Of a stretch of DNA of 64,000 nt, positions 23,880 to 36,739 are shown piece after piece. This stretch comes from Linnemannia elongata. Lineage: Eukaryota; Mortierellomycota; Mortierellomycetes; Mortierellales; Mortierellaceae. Position 1 is the first letter of the stretch, and each line of letters begins with the position of its first letter. A program made the position numbers and the translations under genes. Location: the NCBI GenBank assembly GCA_036320915.1, contig JAXBDG010000020.1:372001-436000 (forward strand), read 5' to 3'. The notes beneath the pieces are model-generated. The model did not search any database. It was not told the origin of the DNA and saw only the letters and a list, made by a program, of their open reading frames with translations.

Positions 23880-26800
23880 CTTTTTAGTTCTCCGCAAACG
23901 CCCTTGTGGTCCGCCCTCTCACTCCCCTTCCTCCTTTTCCCCTCTTCTGTCAGGTCTCAAACTCTCATACACTCTGAGAGTTGAGTATGTTGTGCTTTGA
24001 TCCTCCCTTTTCATACTCCTATCCTCCTCTCCTTTTCTGTTAATCGATACGCCCTCTTTTTCCAACCCCCAATCGCCATTCCCTATTTTCTCGACTTTTT
24101 AGAAAAGGGTACATGTATAGTACCTTTGTCATCGTCGCTCTTTGAAAAATAAAAGAAAAAAAAACGTGGTCGGGTCCGAAAGGAAAAGAAAAGCCTAGTA
24201 GAAGGAAAAGAAAAAGAAAATAAAAAAAAAAAAAAACTCTGTTCGATTTCGGTTCGTCGGATACGGCGCGATTTACTGCTGGTTTTTTTTTTCCTTTTCT
24301 TTTTGAGTTGGGTTAGTCAGCCATCCATTGTTCGGGGGTTAGAACTTGGAACTTTGAACAAAAGTAGAAAGGGAAGGAAGTGTTTGATAACACAACCCTA
24401 ACGAGCGAAAGACGAGCACGTCAGTCAATCAAAGTCAGGCCAAAAGCTGTGTTTAGATGTTCTTGAGTTCTTTTGCCAACCGAAACTCTCTTTTGACAAC
24501 GTTTCTTCTTTGTTCATCACCGAGTTTTGATTATCGCTAAATGGGATAGGAAGAAGGAGGTGATGAAAGGAGATGTTTGATCTCGGTAACCTTTTTTCTT
24601 CTTCCTTCCTTCCAGTCATTAAACCGCTGTGCCAAACATGCGAAAACAACCCAACGTGAATGGCGTCGACGCCAAAATTGCAATAACTCCAACAGAGTCA
24701 ATATAGTGAACAGAACTATAGTGGACTACAAGGCGAACGAAATGGACGAATAAAAACTCTAGCATGGAGGCGTCATGGCCATGATCACCTCTATTGTTTT
24801 CTAAACTATCAGAAAAACAACTCGGGTCACCGCCAAGTACGGCTGCAGTACGAAACGTCATATTACCTTTCTATGATCTAGAAGGGTCTTTTCTTTTTTT
24901 CTTTTTTTTGTCGCACCAAACCATTCTCCTACTTACCTATTCTAAACTAAAAGATAGCACCACGTTGATTAGAGGCAAAGAAAAGCGACTAAGGATGGGG
25001 CGCATAGCAGAAAAAAAAACGAGAAAAAGAAAACAAAGACAAATAAGGGAACTAAAAAGCGAGGGTTGGGTTTGCGCCGACCGCAGTGTGATAATGGCAA
25101 AACACAAAACAACCTCCGCCAAAAAGTGTATATCCTTATTCACGTATTTCGTTTGTTCTGACCCAGAACTTGAACTGACGACGCGTTGCACCATTCGTCA
25201 TTGCATTGAGAAGTCATCCGTCTCTTTTTTCTTTCAGTCAGTTTAGCTATTTGAATGTTTCACTTTGCTCTATGCAGGCTGAACACATAGGCATATAGCT
25301 ATATCTTCAGGAGCGCGCTCATGTAATCATCATAATGCAAAGGAAGAAGGAAAAACCAATACAAAAAAAACAGGGGAAGGGGGGATTGCAAAGGAGAAAG
25401 GAGAAAGGATAAAGGAGGAGGTCAGTGACATTCATTCCACCCCTTTATTTTGGTTTATTCGTTTATGGTGGTTTTCGCTCACGAAAGAGGACGTTGGTGC
25501 TCGAGCGCGAGGGGTGCCTTTCTCTTCATCACCATAGCGTTAATGCATTCATTCTCTGCTCTTCCTTCCTACCCTGTCCCCTTCCTCCTTTCCCATTTTG
25601 AAATACATACCTTGATCACCGGCAATCAGTTGGGTAGCCGTTTTTGAATTGAAGTTGACCACATCATTTTTTCCCGTTCCAGACTCTGGAAAGACGAGGA
25701 GCAGTCTAAAGGACATGGATCATAAATGCCTCGCCCGAAGCCCGATTTCTAGCTCTTAGACTAGTGCTATTCTATCCATCCCGTTTCCGCATCCTTTCCC
25801 CACAGCTCTCATATTAAATTCATTATCCTAAGACCAGCGTTTGCTCTACTTCACTCTTTGTTTTTCGACTTGTAACCTCATGTTATGAAGTTGCGGCGCG
25901 ATTTTCTCGCCGCCTGGACACGAAAAAAAAACGAATGAGGCCATGGGTGCCATGGAGGTGACGGTGGGCGAGATCGTAAGAGACGTGATGAGCGGTCAAT
26001 TTATGAAGTGAGCGAAAAGTCAAGGGCAACTGTGGCGAGATAGAGATAGAGATAGATATAGAGAGTAAGAGGAATATCATCTACCATAGACATGAACGAA
26101 TGACATGCACCCCTTTCACTCTTCCCACACTTGACTCATCTCTGTTTGCGCTCTTTTAGTCTGATAAAGCAGAAGGATAGATAAAGCAACAAAAAAAACA
26201 AAAACAAAAGATGGGCAAGCGGGTGGACGGTCCATCCCACATGTCCACTCTCCTACATACATGAATATGCGTGGGGATAAAAAAAATGGCTAGCATGTTG
26301 CAAAAGTTGGGCCGAGGATGTGATGTGACAGAGAGGAATAGAAGGCATGAGGGGTATGCAGGCATGAGCTATCTTTTGTTTTTCCTCAGTCTCCTTGCTT
26401 CCCTAGTCAGAAAAACAGAAATGAGCGGTGATGAAAGAAATGAGAGGGAGATGCACATGGAGTGTCAATTGCATGGGCGCATTAGGATGATTGACTCAAA
26501 ATAATAATGCCCATGGACACATCGCAAAAAAAAACTCGGACTCAGGGCCAGCATCATCCGTGAAGGCATACACGCATGTACGTAGAACGAAAACGTAGTA
26601 AGGAGATGATAAACTCTCCTCCTCCCCGCTCTTTGCTGTCCAAAAAAGTCAGTCCAGCCCCGAAGCAGCAATGCCAATGAAAAAAGCAAAAGGATCTGAT
26701 TATTTTTTTTCTCACTTTTGTTTTTGTTTTTGTCTATATCGTTTAGTTCTAAATGTGATGTGATGGTGCATCTCAACTTCCCCTTGTTTCCTTTTTTACC

Positions 26801-28668
26801 TGAGTCAAGTCAATTAGACAAAGCTAGCGATACGATGCGAGCGGGGCTTTGACTTGTCCACTCTATTTTTTTTTCTCCGTTTGCTGACACAGGTACACGT
26901 AGAGTACCCTTGCTAAGCTATCCAAATAACATCATGACAAAACAATGCCAACGCCTCCTTGCCCTGTCCTGTTCTGCACTGCAAGAAGTAATTAGCGCAA
27001 ACAGAGAAAACACAAAGGAGAACAAAAAATGGTTGCCATTTTGGTACAAGGAACAGTCGAGACCCTTTCCGTTTTGTTTTGTTTTTTACATAGTGTGGTC
27101 TTGTGCATAATGTGCGTTTGTGTGTTTGAGTATGCAACCCACATCTCCTTTGTTGTCCAGATATGTACATACAGCTCCGACGTTTTTTTTTTTTTTTTTG
27201 GTGCTAAGGGTTTTGAACAAAGGGAGTGTGATGAGTGGTACGTTTATTGTTCGGATCAGATAGAACGATGTAGAAGGAAGGGAAAGACCCATATCAGATT
27301 AAATTCGTCTTCCGGTGGCTCGCCGCAATGAGTCCTTTTACATAGTAAAAAAAAATGTACTTTACCCCCAACTCGGGGCGCAGAAAAACAAAAGGACCAA
27401 AGGGATTGAAGAAAACGAGTTCACGGAGAGTCCAACAAAGAAAAGGAGTGAGTAACTGAATGAGAGCGATAGACCAAAAAAATCAAGGAGATGTAAAACT
27501 CAACAGGTAACGGATGGATGGATGAGAGCGGCGAGCCATTGTAAGGAGGAAAAAAAAACGCGCATTATTACAAAAGCAACAAAGGAGAGCAAAAGAATAG
27601 AAAAGAAAAGGGTGACAAAAGAGTAAAGGCGCGTTTCGTTCGTGTTTTGTTTTTGTTGTCCTTCTCCCTCCTTGTTCTGGGTTTCTTTTTTGGTTTGCAC
27701 CACTCACATCGCGAGAAAGAAATAAACCTCTTCCCCCATCAATGTCATTTATTGCCATTTCTTTTAGAAGTCAGCTCCATAGAGAAGGTCAATTCAAAGT
27801 ATATAACGGATGGCGAGTGAAGAGCACAAAAAAAAAGAGTAAGGGTTGGCCATTGTTTTTTTATTGGTACCGCACAGCACTTTCTCTCTCCATCTGTGCA
27901 ATTGAGCGCTAGTTTACTTCTAATCCGCGGGGACAAAACAAATCGACTCTTGTCAGTGAGAGCAGCATACCTCTCTCCCTCCTTCTCTCACAAAAATAAA
28001 TTGCAACGAGGGAAGAAAAAAAAAAGATCTTTCGCAAGACGCAACTCAATCTGAGCACCGCCTCGCCTCGTACCTCTCCCTCGAGTTTTAATCGTTTAAA
28101 ATGGAAGAGTCGATTGATTATGGGGGTCAAGACAGAAGGTGGTGGAAGGAAGAAAGGCAGGGTATGTAAGCAGTAGACTGATGATGAGGGGATTGGCAAG
28201 GGCCTTTGGTATAGTGATGCCGACATCACGTCTGCACGTCTACATATTGCCTTCTCTACTGTAGAAAGACATAAGGTACCTGTAGACTGAGACCTGAGAC
28301 CGCGACTGAGACTGATAATGTCGTGATGAGACCAAGGTAAAACATAAATGAGGATGACATCAACCGACATCCTAGTCTTCGCCAGCTGGCCTATTGATCC
28401 CTCTGTCCCACAGTCTACTGACCATGGGCCACCCCAACGCACTCTCACCAGACCCAAGCACAGGAAGAACGCTCTCTCCTCGCATTAAAATCAAGTATGT
28501 ATGGTTCTCCTGATAGATGTTATCAGTTGGAGAAGGAAGAGAGAGGGAAGGAAGGGGTAAAGTTTTTCTTTCTCGTGTGTTGTGGTGTCACGAACTACCC
28601 CGCATCATCATCCACGCATCCGAGGTATCGTGGAGAGGAATCAGCATGCCTATTGCTCGCATGGCTCA

Positions 28669-28671
28669 CCC

Positions 28672-28702
<31 letters not shown>

Positions 28703-28706
28703 AAAA
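28669..28706. repeat. C24-A14 compound homopolymer
   Basis: Twenty-four C directly followed by fourteen A on the + strand. The complementary G24 run is a potential G-quadruplex former. Confidence 0.9.
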
Positions 28707-30994
28707 GGATGGGTGAAAATAAAAAAAGACAGTCGCTTTTGCCTCACCTCTGCTTTGTCTGCCGACTGGAATACAAACTAAAAGAAAGATGATCTTGTTT
28801 ACCCTCTTTAATTGTTTTTTTTTCGCGCCATTCAATAATTATCGACGATGGCGACAACGTGTTTGTATGACATGATGATGGACCAAACGGAAGGGAACGT
28901 TCTGAAAATTATTCTCATCTCCTTTTTTAGATCTACCGGCCCTCGTTAAGGTAGCGGGGGATGGAGAGAGGGAAGGATGGAGGGAAGGAAGGAGAATTAT
29001 ACTGCTTGTTAGAAGAAAAGGACCATGGGTCGGTCGGTTATCAGTTTGGGGTTTGCGCTCTTGCTTGGATATGTGAGCAAACGTGTGTATCTGTCTGCTG
29101 TGGTTGCGGGCTCGCTAGCTGACTGGACTGTTTATGCGTGGAGAGAGTGGGATAGCAGTGGTGGCCAAGCAGAAAAATAATAGCTCATTGGTTCTCGGAA
29201 AACACCATAACCACCCACGGCAATGACAACGACAACAAATGACAATAATACACGCAGACGCAAAGACAGACAACGGTGTGTATGTATTTGTTGTCATTTC
29301 ATCCAAAAAAACACCAATAGTCTAGAGGCGTCTTACCTCCTTTCATTACTGCCAAACGCTCTCGCTTTCTTCGAGTTTTTGCGGAATTAGGTGGTCTAGG
29401 GTTTAGGAAAATAAATGAAAAGTTTGGTGCACGGTCTGGAGGTGGAGAGGAAAGAGAGGGTAAAGGTTCTAGTTGCTCCTCCTCTTCCTCATCCTTCATT
29501 CAACTAGTTCCCTGACCGTCCGCTTCGCTCTTCGTTGTTAAAAGAGGACCCTGCTGATTACTTGAACACGTCGCATTTCTTTTTTGGTGAGCTCCTCCTC
29601 TCCTCTTCTTTCTGTCCTTGCCACTACCTCCTTCCTTCCTGTTCACCCCTATTGCATTGTTTTCCCTTCGCCTTGGGATTGGCTGTATTTGCAGCTTGGT
29701 GTGGTGTCCAATTAATAGGAGAGAGTGAAGAGAGGTGCACGGTGCTTATGTGGTCTGTCTCCTCTCTCTCCTTACTTTTCATTTTAATCCTCTTCCTCGT
29801 CGGATGCTCTTGCACATGCAGACAAGCGATACCAACTGGACCGTTGACATTACGCAACTCAACAAAACTAGGCAATGGACTAATTAACAAGACTAAAGGC
29901 AAAAGGGAGGAGCGAATGAGCAGTAGGAACACATTCATCTTTACATCCATACATCCTTTTGAACGCGTTCAGTTCACCGGTTCTCGTTCTTCTTGGGAGA
30001 GTCTTTTTTTGGTTGCGTGTTTGTTTCTTGTGCCACCCTTTCTTTTGTTTTTTGATTTTTGTTTTTTGTTTTTATGGTGCCTTCACTACGGTAACGAATA
30101 CGAAACTTCACGGAGACAGAGAGAGAGTAGGTGTGTGTGAGAGAAAGACAGAGTGCCCAAGACATCCAGACATGGCCAAGAGATAACAAAAGGACATTAA
30201 ACCAAAGGTTAGAAAAGAACAGAAAGACAGACCCGATGTACACAACGAGAAGCGGGTGATACACAAATAGAACATGGAGCATCCTATCGTTTACGCTTTT
30301 GTTTTGTGCTCACTCTTTTATGCAGAAGAGAAAATGCGAAAGGAGAGAGAGTGAGGACCCCGTCCGTTGTTGCTGTTCTTGCTCTTTTGTTATAGATATT
30401 GTCAGCAGTCGTAGTGAATGACTCTTCCTCCCCCTTCCCCTTGCACTCCTTGCAGTTCCTTTCATGGGTTCTCTCTCTGTCCTTCCTCCATTGTTTATTT
30501 TCGTAGAAACACCTGCCTAACCTTGAGTTGGGCAAATGAAATTCTTTGCACCACCACCTTCTTCCGTCTGCCTCCTCTCTCTTCCTCTCCTCTCTCTTCG
30601 CCTCCCCCTCTCCACGACGGAAAGACCGTGGAGGAGGATAATGAGCCATGCAAGGCAATTCTCCGGATGACAAGTCTCGAAGAGATAAGATGTAATAATA
30701 ACAAACGCACACACGCGCATACATAAATATACACGCGGAGTCATTGCTGTTTGCGTCTTTTTTCACTTGGACAGGTGCTGCTGTTCTCGAAGTCGACAAA
30801 GTTTATTGACGAAAGCAATCGAGACAAATGGAGGCGAAGGTATAAGGGAACGCAAGGTGACACTCTCGCCCCTTCCGTACGCGCGAACACTCTGATTGTC
30901 TCATCTTTTTATTAGCTCTTTCTCTCTCTCTCTGGGTCATGTATTAGTTCGGATCTATTACTTTTGGGTAGAGGGGTGAATACAAAACGCGAGC

Positions 30995-31045
30995 ATTAGC
31001 ATAGGTATAGGCATGGTCATGGGTATAGGTATAGGCGTAGGGCAG
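30995..31045. repeat. GGTATA-type minisatellite
   Basis: Short run of imperfect ATAGG/GGTATA/CATGG units within the desert. Degenerate and noncoding. Confidence 0.6.
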
Positions 31046-33336
31046 TAGCGGAGTGTCACTTTCTGTGTGTTTCGCCCCGTTTACTACTTCAGTCTGTCGC
31101 GTTTTTATTGCATCCCCACTCACATGCGGACCTCGGTGCAATCTTGCCATTTCAAGACAAGACCATCAGATAAGTTGTCTGATATCGAAAAAAGCGATGC
31201 CAAAGGCGCAAGGTAGATGGAAGAGTAAGAATATGCAAACAGAAAAAAACAGAGAAAGACATGCATATCTAGGGCCGTTGGGCGGGGAAGGAAGAAAGGG
31301 TACCATGAGATGCCATTTCTATGCCATGCCCATGGTCCAACCCTTATTCCCTTACTCATTCCCTTTTCTTCTCCGCGTGTGTACTATGCGATATGTACAA
31401 ACAAGAAAACAACATCTTGTCCTAAATAGGATGGTTTCGTCCGAGGGTACTACAAAAAGCCATTGTCACCCAAGGTTAATTCGTTCGGAGCAAAAAAAAA
31501 AGAGGGAAGCGAGGGAAGCGAAAGGTGAGGTTAGGGTTGGGGAGCTAATGGTGGAAGGTGATGTTGAGCATGGACTGCAAACATAGCGCCGTGCCGTGTG
31601 TGCCGTGCAAGAAAGGAAATACAAAAGTCTCGAACCTCCAAGAACGCAAAACAAATATAAAATCTCGCATGCAGATGCTGTCAAAGGGACCAAGAATTCA
31701 CCGACTGACAAACTGTCCTACGAAACCAACAAGCGAACCAAGCCCGGTCGCTGAAGGAGGGGATACATAGCATAACATGACATGACACCTTTTCTTTACG
31801 CGATGCGTACGCGGACACATACGCTTGTCAACAACAATAACACTTGCCGCCAATTATTACCCTCATTTGCAGTTGCACCTCCATTGCGCTTTGCAGCCAA
31901 AACACGAGACAATACGCCTCACCCTCGTTCTCGCTCATTCTTCATCCTAAATCGTCATCCACCCCCTCATCTTCTTCTTCCTCTCCCTCCTCTTCTATCC
32001 CACCTTCTCCTTGAGACACGTTGTCACTTCACCCGTTGGACAAGAAAAAAAGTGAATATAGGGATACCATATTTTGCCACCCTTTGTCCATCGTCCATTG
32101 TACCTTTTTCCTCCTCTACCTTCAATGAAAACAGGATCCTGAAATAGGCGGTCCCTTTTTTCCTGATCTGCTGTTACTTTTGAGCACAACTTTGCTTACA
32201 GTAACAACGCAAAGCGACCGAGGCAACAACATCAACTATAAAACCACGAACAATCCCTTCGGATATCAAAAAACAACAACATCTTTAGGCTAGCCCTTTT
32301 GCTCCAATGTGCGTGTAGTATTGGAATGCATCGTTCTTTTTTCTCTTTGCTGTCCGTGTTTGGTATGCTGTTATTTCCCGCCTGACCAGGTTGATCGTTC
32401 TCCTCCCATTCTCCCTTGCACGCCCTCTCTCCCTACTTCTTCCATCATAGGTCCAATACCAATGTTGATACTGCAAAAAGGCATGGATGGAGATAGAGAG
32501 AGAGGGAGAGAAGGGATGGATATTCCTTGCCGAAGGGAGAAGGGGAAAATGGAAAGGAGGGGGGTAATGTTTTGTTCAAGAAAAATTGCGGATCAATGGT
32601 TGGTTGATCTCTTCTGTGAAATTGTCTGCTCTTAGGTATGTTCTGACCTACGAACGAAGAATGCGCCCACGAGTGAATAGACCATTGGATATCGTGGTTG
32701 CTATTATTTACAACGCAGGAGAACGATCAAGGCAAAAATAATAATAGCGTGAATGGTAGGGCTCCCCCCTTTCTCACTTTCCACCCATGGGATCAGAGAA
32801 ACATAGCGTGATCTATGGAGAAAGAAAGGGCGGAGGGAGGCGAGCATGGAAGGAGAGGGAGAGGAAGGATCCAAAATGTTACTTTGTGAACTTGCATCCA
32901 TCGCGCATCGCGCGCTCCATGGTCCATGGTCTACTGTCTTATGTGATTGTTGTTTATGCTTATTGAGAGAGAGGAGAGGACCGGAAGGGAAAGGAAGATC
33001 ATTCCAAGAGTCGCAGGAGGCAGTGTGAGGGCTATTTGGATCTCCCTTAGCCTTCCCTGCCGACCCTTAGTTTTTTTATACATCATCTACAAACTATCAA
33101 TCCATCAAATGGGATGAGTGAGGTTACGAGAACAATAAAGGGAAGAAGGTAAGGGGGTTTATGTCAAAGGAGTGAGTGAGTAAGTGAGTACGCGTTTTTT
33201 TTTATTGTTACTGCTGTTCGTTCTGGATCTGATAAAGTCTCGCTGGATATCAAACCCCTTCTTTTTCGTCTCGATTGCAACGAGAAAGGGAAAACTAATC
33301 GTTGGGTTTGGATCGAAAAAAAGATGGTTGTTCCCT

Positions 33337-33339
<3 letters not shown>

Positions 33340-33371
<32 letters not shown>
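33340..33371. repeat. T32 homopolymer
   Basis: Thirty-two consecutive T in the desert. It generates spurious polyphenylalanine frames. Confidence 0.9.
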
Positions 33372-33372
<1 letters not shown>

Positions 33373-34870
33373 GTTGTTTGTTGTTGCGTATGTTGTTTTA
33401 CGTTGTGAGGGATACTTTTTGCGAGAAGGATTTTCTTTCTTGGCTGTGTGGCACACATCATTTCAACAATTGTGCGCTTCCCATTCAATGCCGAATCGAG
33501 TCAAAAAACAAAGGTCTGCCCCGACAACGCCTCCTCTTGCTCCCTGCTCCTTGCTCCTTCTTTCTTGACCCCGCAAAAAGACGCAAGGCCAAGGGAGAGG
33601 GATATTTTAGGGCGGAGAATTTTTTGCGCTGGCTATCTCTCTTGCGGAGAGTCGATAAAATGGAGGGAAGAGAGACAACGAGTGAGTGAAAGAGAGAGGG
33701 AGAGAATGACCAAACCTGGCGTTACTTTCGTGTTTCGTTGGGGGGAAAAACAAGGTCTTGATCCTCACTCTTTTTTTTTTCTCATTCTCTCTCAAAAAAA
33801 GAGAGAAAGACACCCGAGGAAAAGGAGGCAATTGACATAAGGGTACACGCAGTAGATGCTCAAAGGAGCAAAACAACAATACCTCTGTGCACTCAACAGT
33901 CAATATGCAAGAAAAAAAAAAGCAACCATCCATTCAGGGAGACAAAACGCCAAAAAAAAAAAAAAAAAAAAAAAGGGACACAATGATGAATAAAAAAATA
34001 GACAGGTCCTGGTCCCTCTCTCCCTTCTCTCCCCTGTCTCTTCCCCTGTCCTGTTATATTCTTGCAAGAACCACTAGGTCAAGTCCAGGTACCGTTGTCC
34101 AACTCCCTCCTTCCTTCCTTTCAGCTTCGAACTTGGACCCAGAGTCTCGTTTCTCGTTCCTGTTCCTCCTTTGTTTGTCGACTCATTTTTTTCTGTTCCT
34201 TGTTTTTTTTTGTTGAATGAGCGTAAAAGAGCGAAAAAAAAATGTCCAAGGTATGAGCATTAGCTATTGTGTGTGTATGCTCATTAAAGGGAGGGAATGC
34301 AAAGCAGCGGCAGCTGTTTGGCTGAAGGAGTTAGAGTACTATTCTTGGTCCGAAGCCCACTTGTCCTTTTTTGCTACTTCCTCCATCGCCATTGAATATG
34401 TTTTTGTTAATAGCAATTGAAAAGAGTAGCAATGTCGTACGAAGAGGGTGGGGGAGTGAGAAGACAGAGAGTGAGAGAAAAAAAAGAGAGCGACGAGGGT
34501 TAAAGAGTCGAGGTGTATGTATGTGTTTACAATAGGGCTCTTTTGAATAGAAAAAAGAGGGGCCACTGAGAGACTGATACACTCATCAGTTATTGAACTG
34601 ATTGAATAGGGAAGAAAATTCTTATTTGACTCAGATTCTGATCATTGCCCAGAACACCAAGAGTGTCTCAAAAAAGAGGGGTGCTTCTGGTTCATGGTGG
34701 TGGTGGTGGTGGTGGTGTCCTGTTTATACAGGCACACACACCATGTCCGTCTTTCTTTTTTCTTTCTTCTCCCACCTTCCTACTCCACGGACTACACACT
34801 TATCTATTATGTGTATTCTATACGCTTATTGTAATGATGAGTTGCATACTCCATTGAATATCATTAGTAT

Positions 34871-36739
34871 TCAATTGATCCCTTTATGTAATGCCTGAAG
34901 TTGAGTCAGCCAGGCCAACAACCAGCTCAAAATGCATTGTTTTATTTTATTTATTTTTTTTGCCATGCCATTCCCCCTTTCTTTATTTTTTGATGTTGAC
35001 CATGGCCTCGGTCCCATCCCCTTTGGGTTTTCTTCTACTCTTCGTTTGCGTATATATACTCCCCCGAAAATCATCCCCAGAACGTTTTTTTTCTCCTTTT
35101 CTTCTTCTCCTCTTCTCTCTTTTGTGTTTTTGTTTTTCTCTCGGCTCCTACATCGTCATCATCTTTCTTCTCTCTTCTCTTCTCTCTTCTCTTTCTTCAT
35201 CAACAACAAACATCCTCTCTCCTCCGTTGATCCTCTTTCGCTTTCTTCCTTACTTTCCTTCTTTCTGTCTGTCTTTTTGTCTTTCTTAAAAAAAAAAGAT
35301 CCTTCTTCAACAACATACCCATTCTCTTCCTTTGAATATACCCCCGAGGACAACAACAAAACACTTGTCAACTGCTCAGCACAGCATCGCTTCTCCTTCA
35401 CTCTCTAACTCTCACTCACTCTACTCTCATTCATTCACGAATACGTCTTATACCCCATCCTTCCCTCCACTCCACATCCCCTTTCAATTGCAATTGCAGC
35501 ATTGATATTCTACTCTTCCATCCTCGCCCCACACTCACACATACATACACACACACGCAAGACCATCCCCTTTCCAACCTTCCCCTCTTTCACTCCCTAT
35601 TTAACCTCCTTTGTGCTCAATCATTTCCCCCTTTTCTCAGTTTGCCACCATCCGACCAGACTCAGACTCAATAAGGTACAGACCCAGCAACTGTCAGCTC
35701 ATTTCTTTTCCTCCTACTAACAATCGAGACTAAGAGACCACAACCCCTCTGCTCCTCTGCCTTGCACAGCATAAACTCTCTTCAGTGCCACGTTTTCACC
35801 CAATCCTCCCCATTCACGTACATTACTCCTTGCACACATTCACTCACACCAGCTTGTACACACTTGCACACTCACCACTATTCGTTATTTACCCGTCCCT
35901 ATCCTACTTCGTGCGCGTTAAATATTCTTACATGCCTACTATGAGGACCAACATGCTTCTTGTTTGTACTTTCACACGCACACACTCCATTACCACTTCA
36001 TCACTCTCTCCCTCTATCTTCCCACCCGATGCGCCTTCACAGGCGTATGTCCCTCCGCTAATTGACCGTTACTACTCTCCTTCTCTCCACTCTCTCCCTC
36101 CCCTCATTTCTGTTCTCTTCTCTCTTTACACCCTTCTACCATTGCTCATTCATGCACCAACAAATCGTTTTACCCGGGGAGTGTATGTGCGGCTCAGTGA
36201 GGGCAGTTACTGGCTGTAGCTGGGACAAGAGAGGTATAGTTGTGTTGATCCCAAATGCGAACAGAATTGACCAGAGCAAAGAAGAGGGAAGGGGGCCAGT
36301 CCCACTTGGTGTCTTCTGGCGCGTCTTTCATGTTTTATCAGCCCCCCGATTCACGTAGAGGCGACCTTGCCTTTCCCGCTCTTCGTTCACCTTCGCCTTT
36401 TTCGCATTTTCCTCTTTTCCCCATTTCCTCATCGTGCGTCTTTCGTTTCGCTTTTTCCTCCGATCACAACCCTTTCTTTTGTTCTTCCTCCCTCCTGCAA
36501 TAAAAGCAAAAAACAATAAGCAAGGCCCTTTCTTTGTCTCCTTACTCACCTGCACCTACTGAGTCTCCTTATTATCCTTTCTCTTGCTTTGTCTATTATT
36601 CAAAAGTGTTCTCCTGCGTTATTAACGTAAAGCACAAAAACATCCACCCGCCTTTCTATCTACAAACACCTCCAACTCTATCGTGCCCTATCCTTCCCGC
36701 GTCTTCTATTCCACTTGTCCAAAAAAAAACTGATCTCGA
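34871..36739 (+). promoter_or_regulatory. Pyrimidine-rich upstream region/leader of the GATA gene
   Basis: From about 34.9 kb to the GATA start the + strand becomes strongly C/T-rich with CAA/CATC islands. Leaders of other genes here have the same character (the H2C2 gene at 52.6-53.3 kb, the PEX22-like gene at 60.4-60.8 kb). Many ATGs occur, so if this is transcribed, the leader would hold many short upstream ORFs. The transcript start cannot be placed. Long frames here are chance products of low stop-codon density in CT-rich DNA. Confidence 0.4.

Larger units (their letters stand above)
16003..34870. other. Gene desert (about 18.9 kb)
   Basis: Read on both strands. No domain, no spliceable series of coding-like frames and no convincing tRNA or rRNA seen. 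The open frames present are driven by low complexity, such as polyphenylalanine/lysine from A/T runs and serine/leucine from CT-rich DNA. Notable contents are T-runs near 19028-19058 and 19988-20019, an A-run at 23436-23470, a CAA/TTG inverted repeat at 23817-23879, GATA-rich repeats near 26040-26065, a C24A14 tract at 28669-28706, a GGTATA minisatellite near 30995-31040, a T32 run at 33340-33371 and three copies of CCATGGTCC. Long noncoding transcripts cannot be judged from sequence. Confidence 0.6.

Noticed and set aside
27909..28457. 182-residue - strand frame in the desert
   Set aside because: No domain, mixed low-complexity start and end; length is within chance for this composition.
29535..30140. 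201-residue hydrophobic frame in the desert
   Set aside because: Hydrophobicity comes from T-rich DNA; no regular membrane topology, no homologue recognised.
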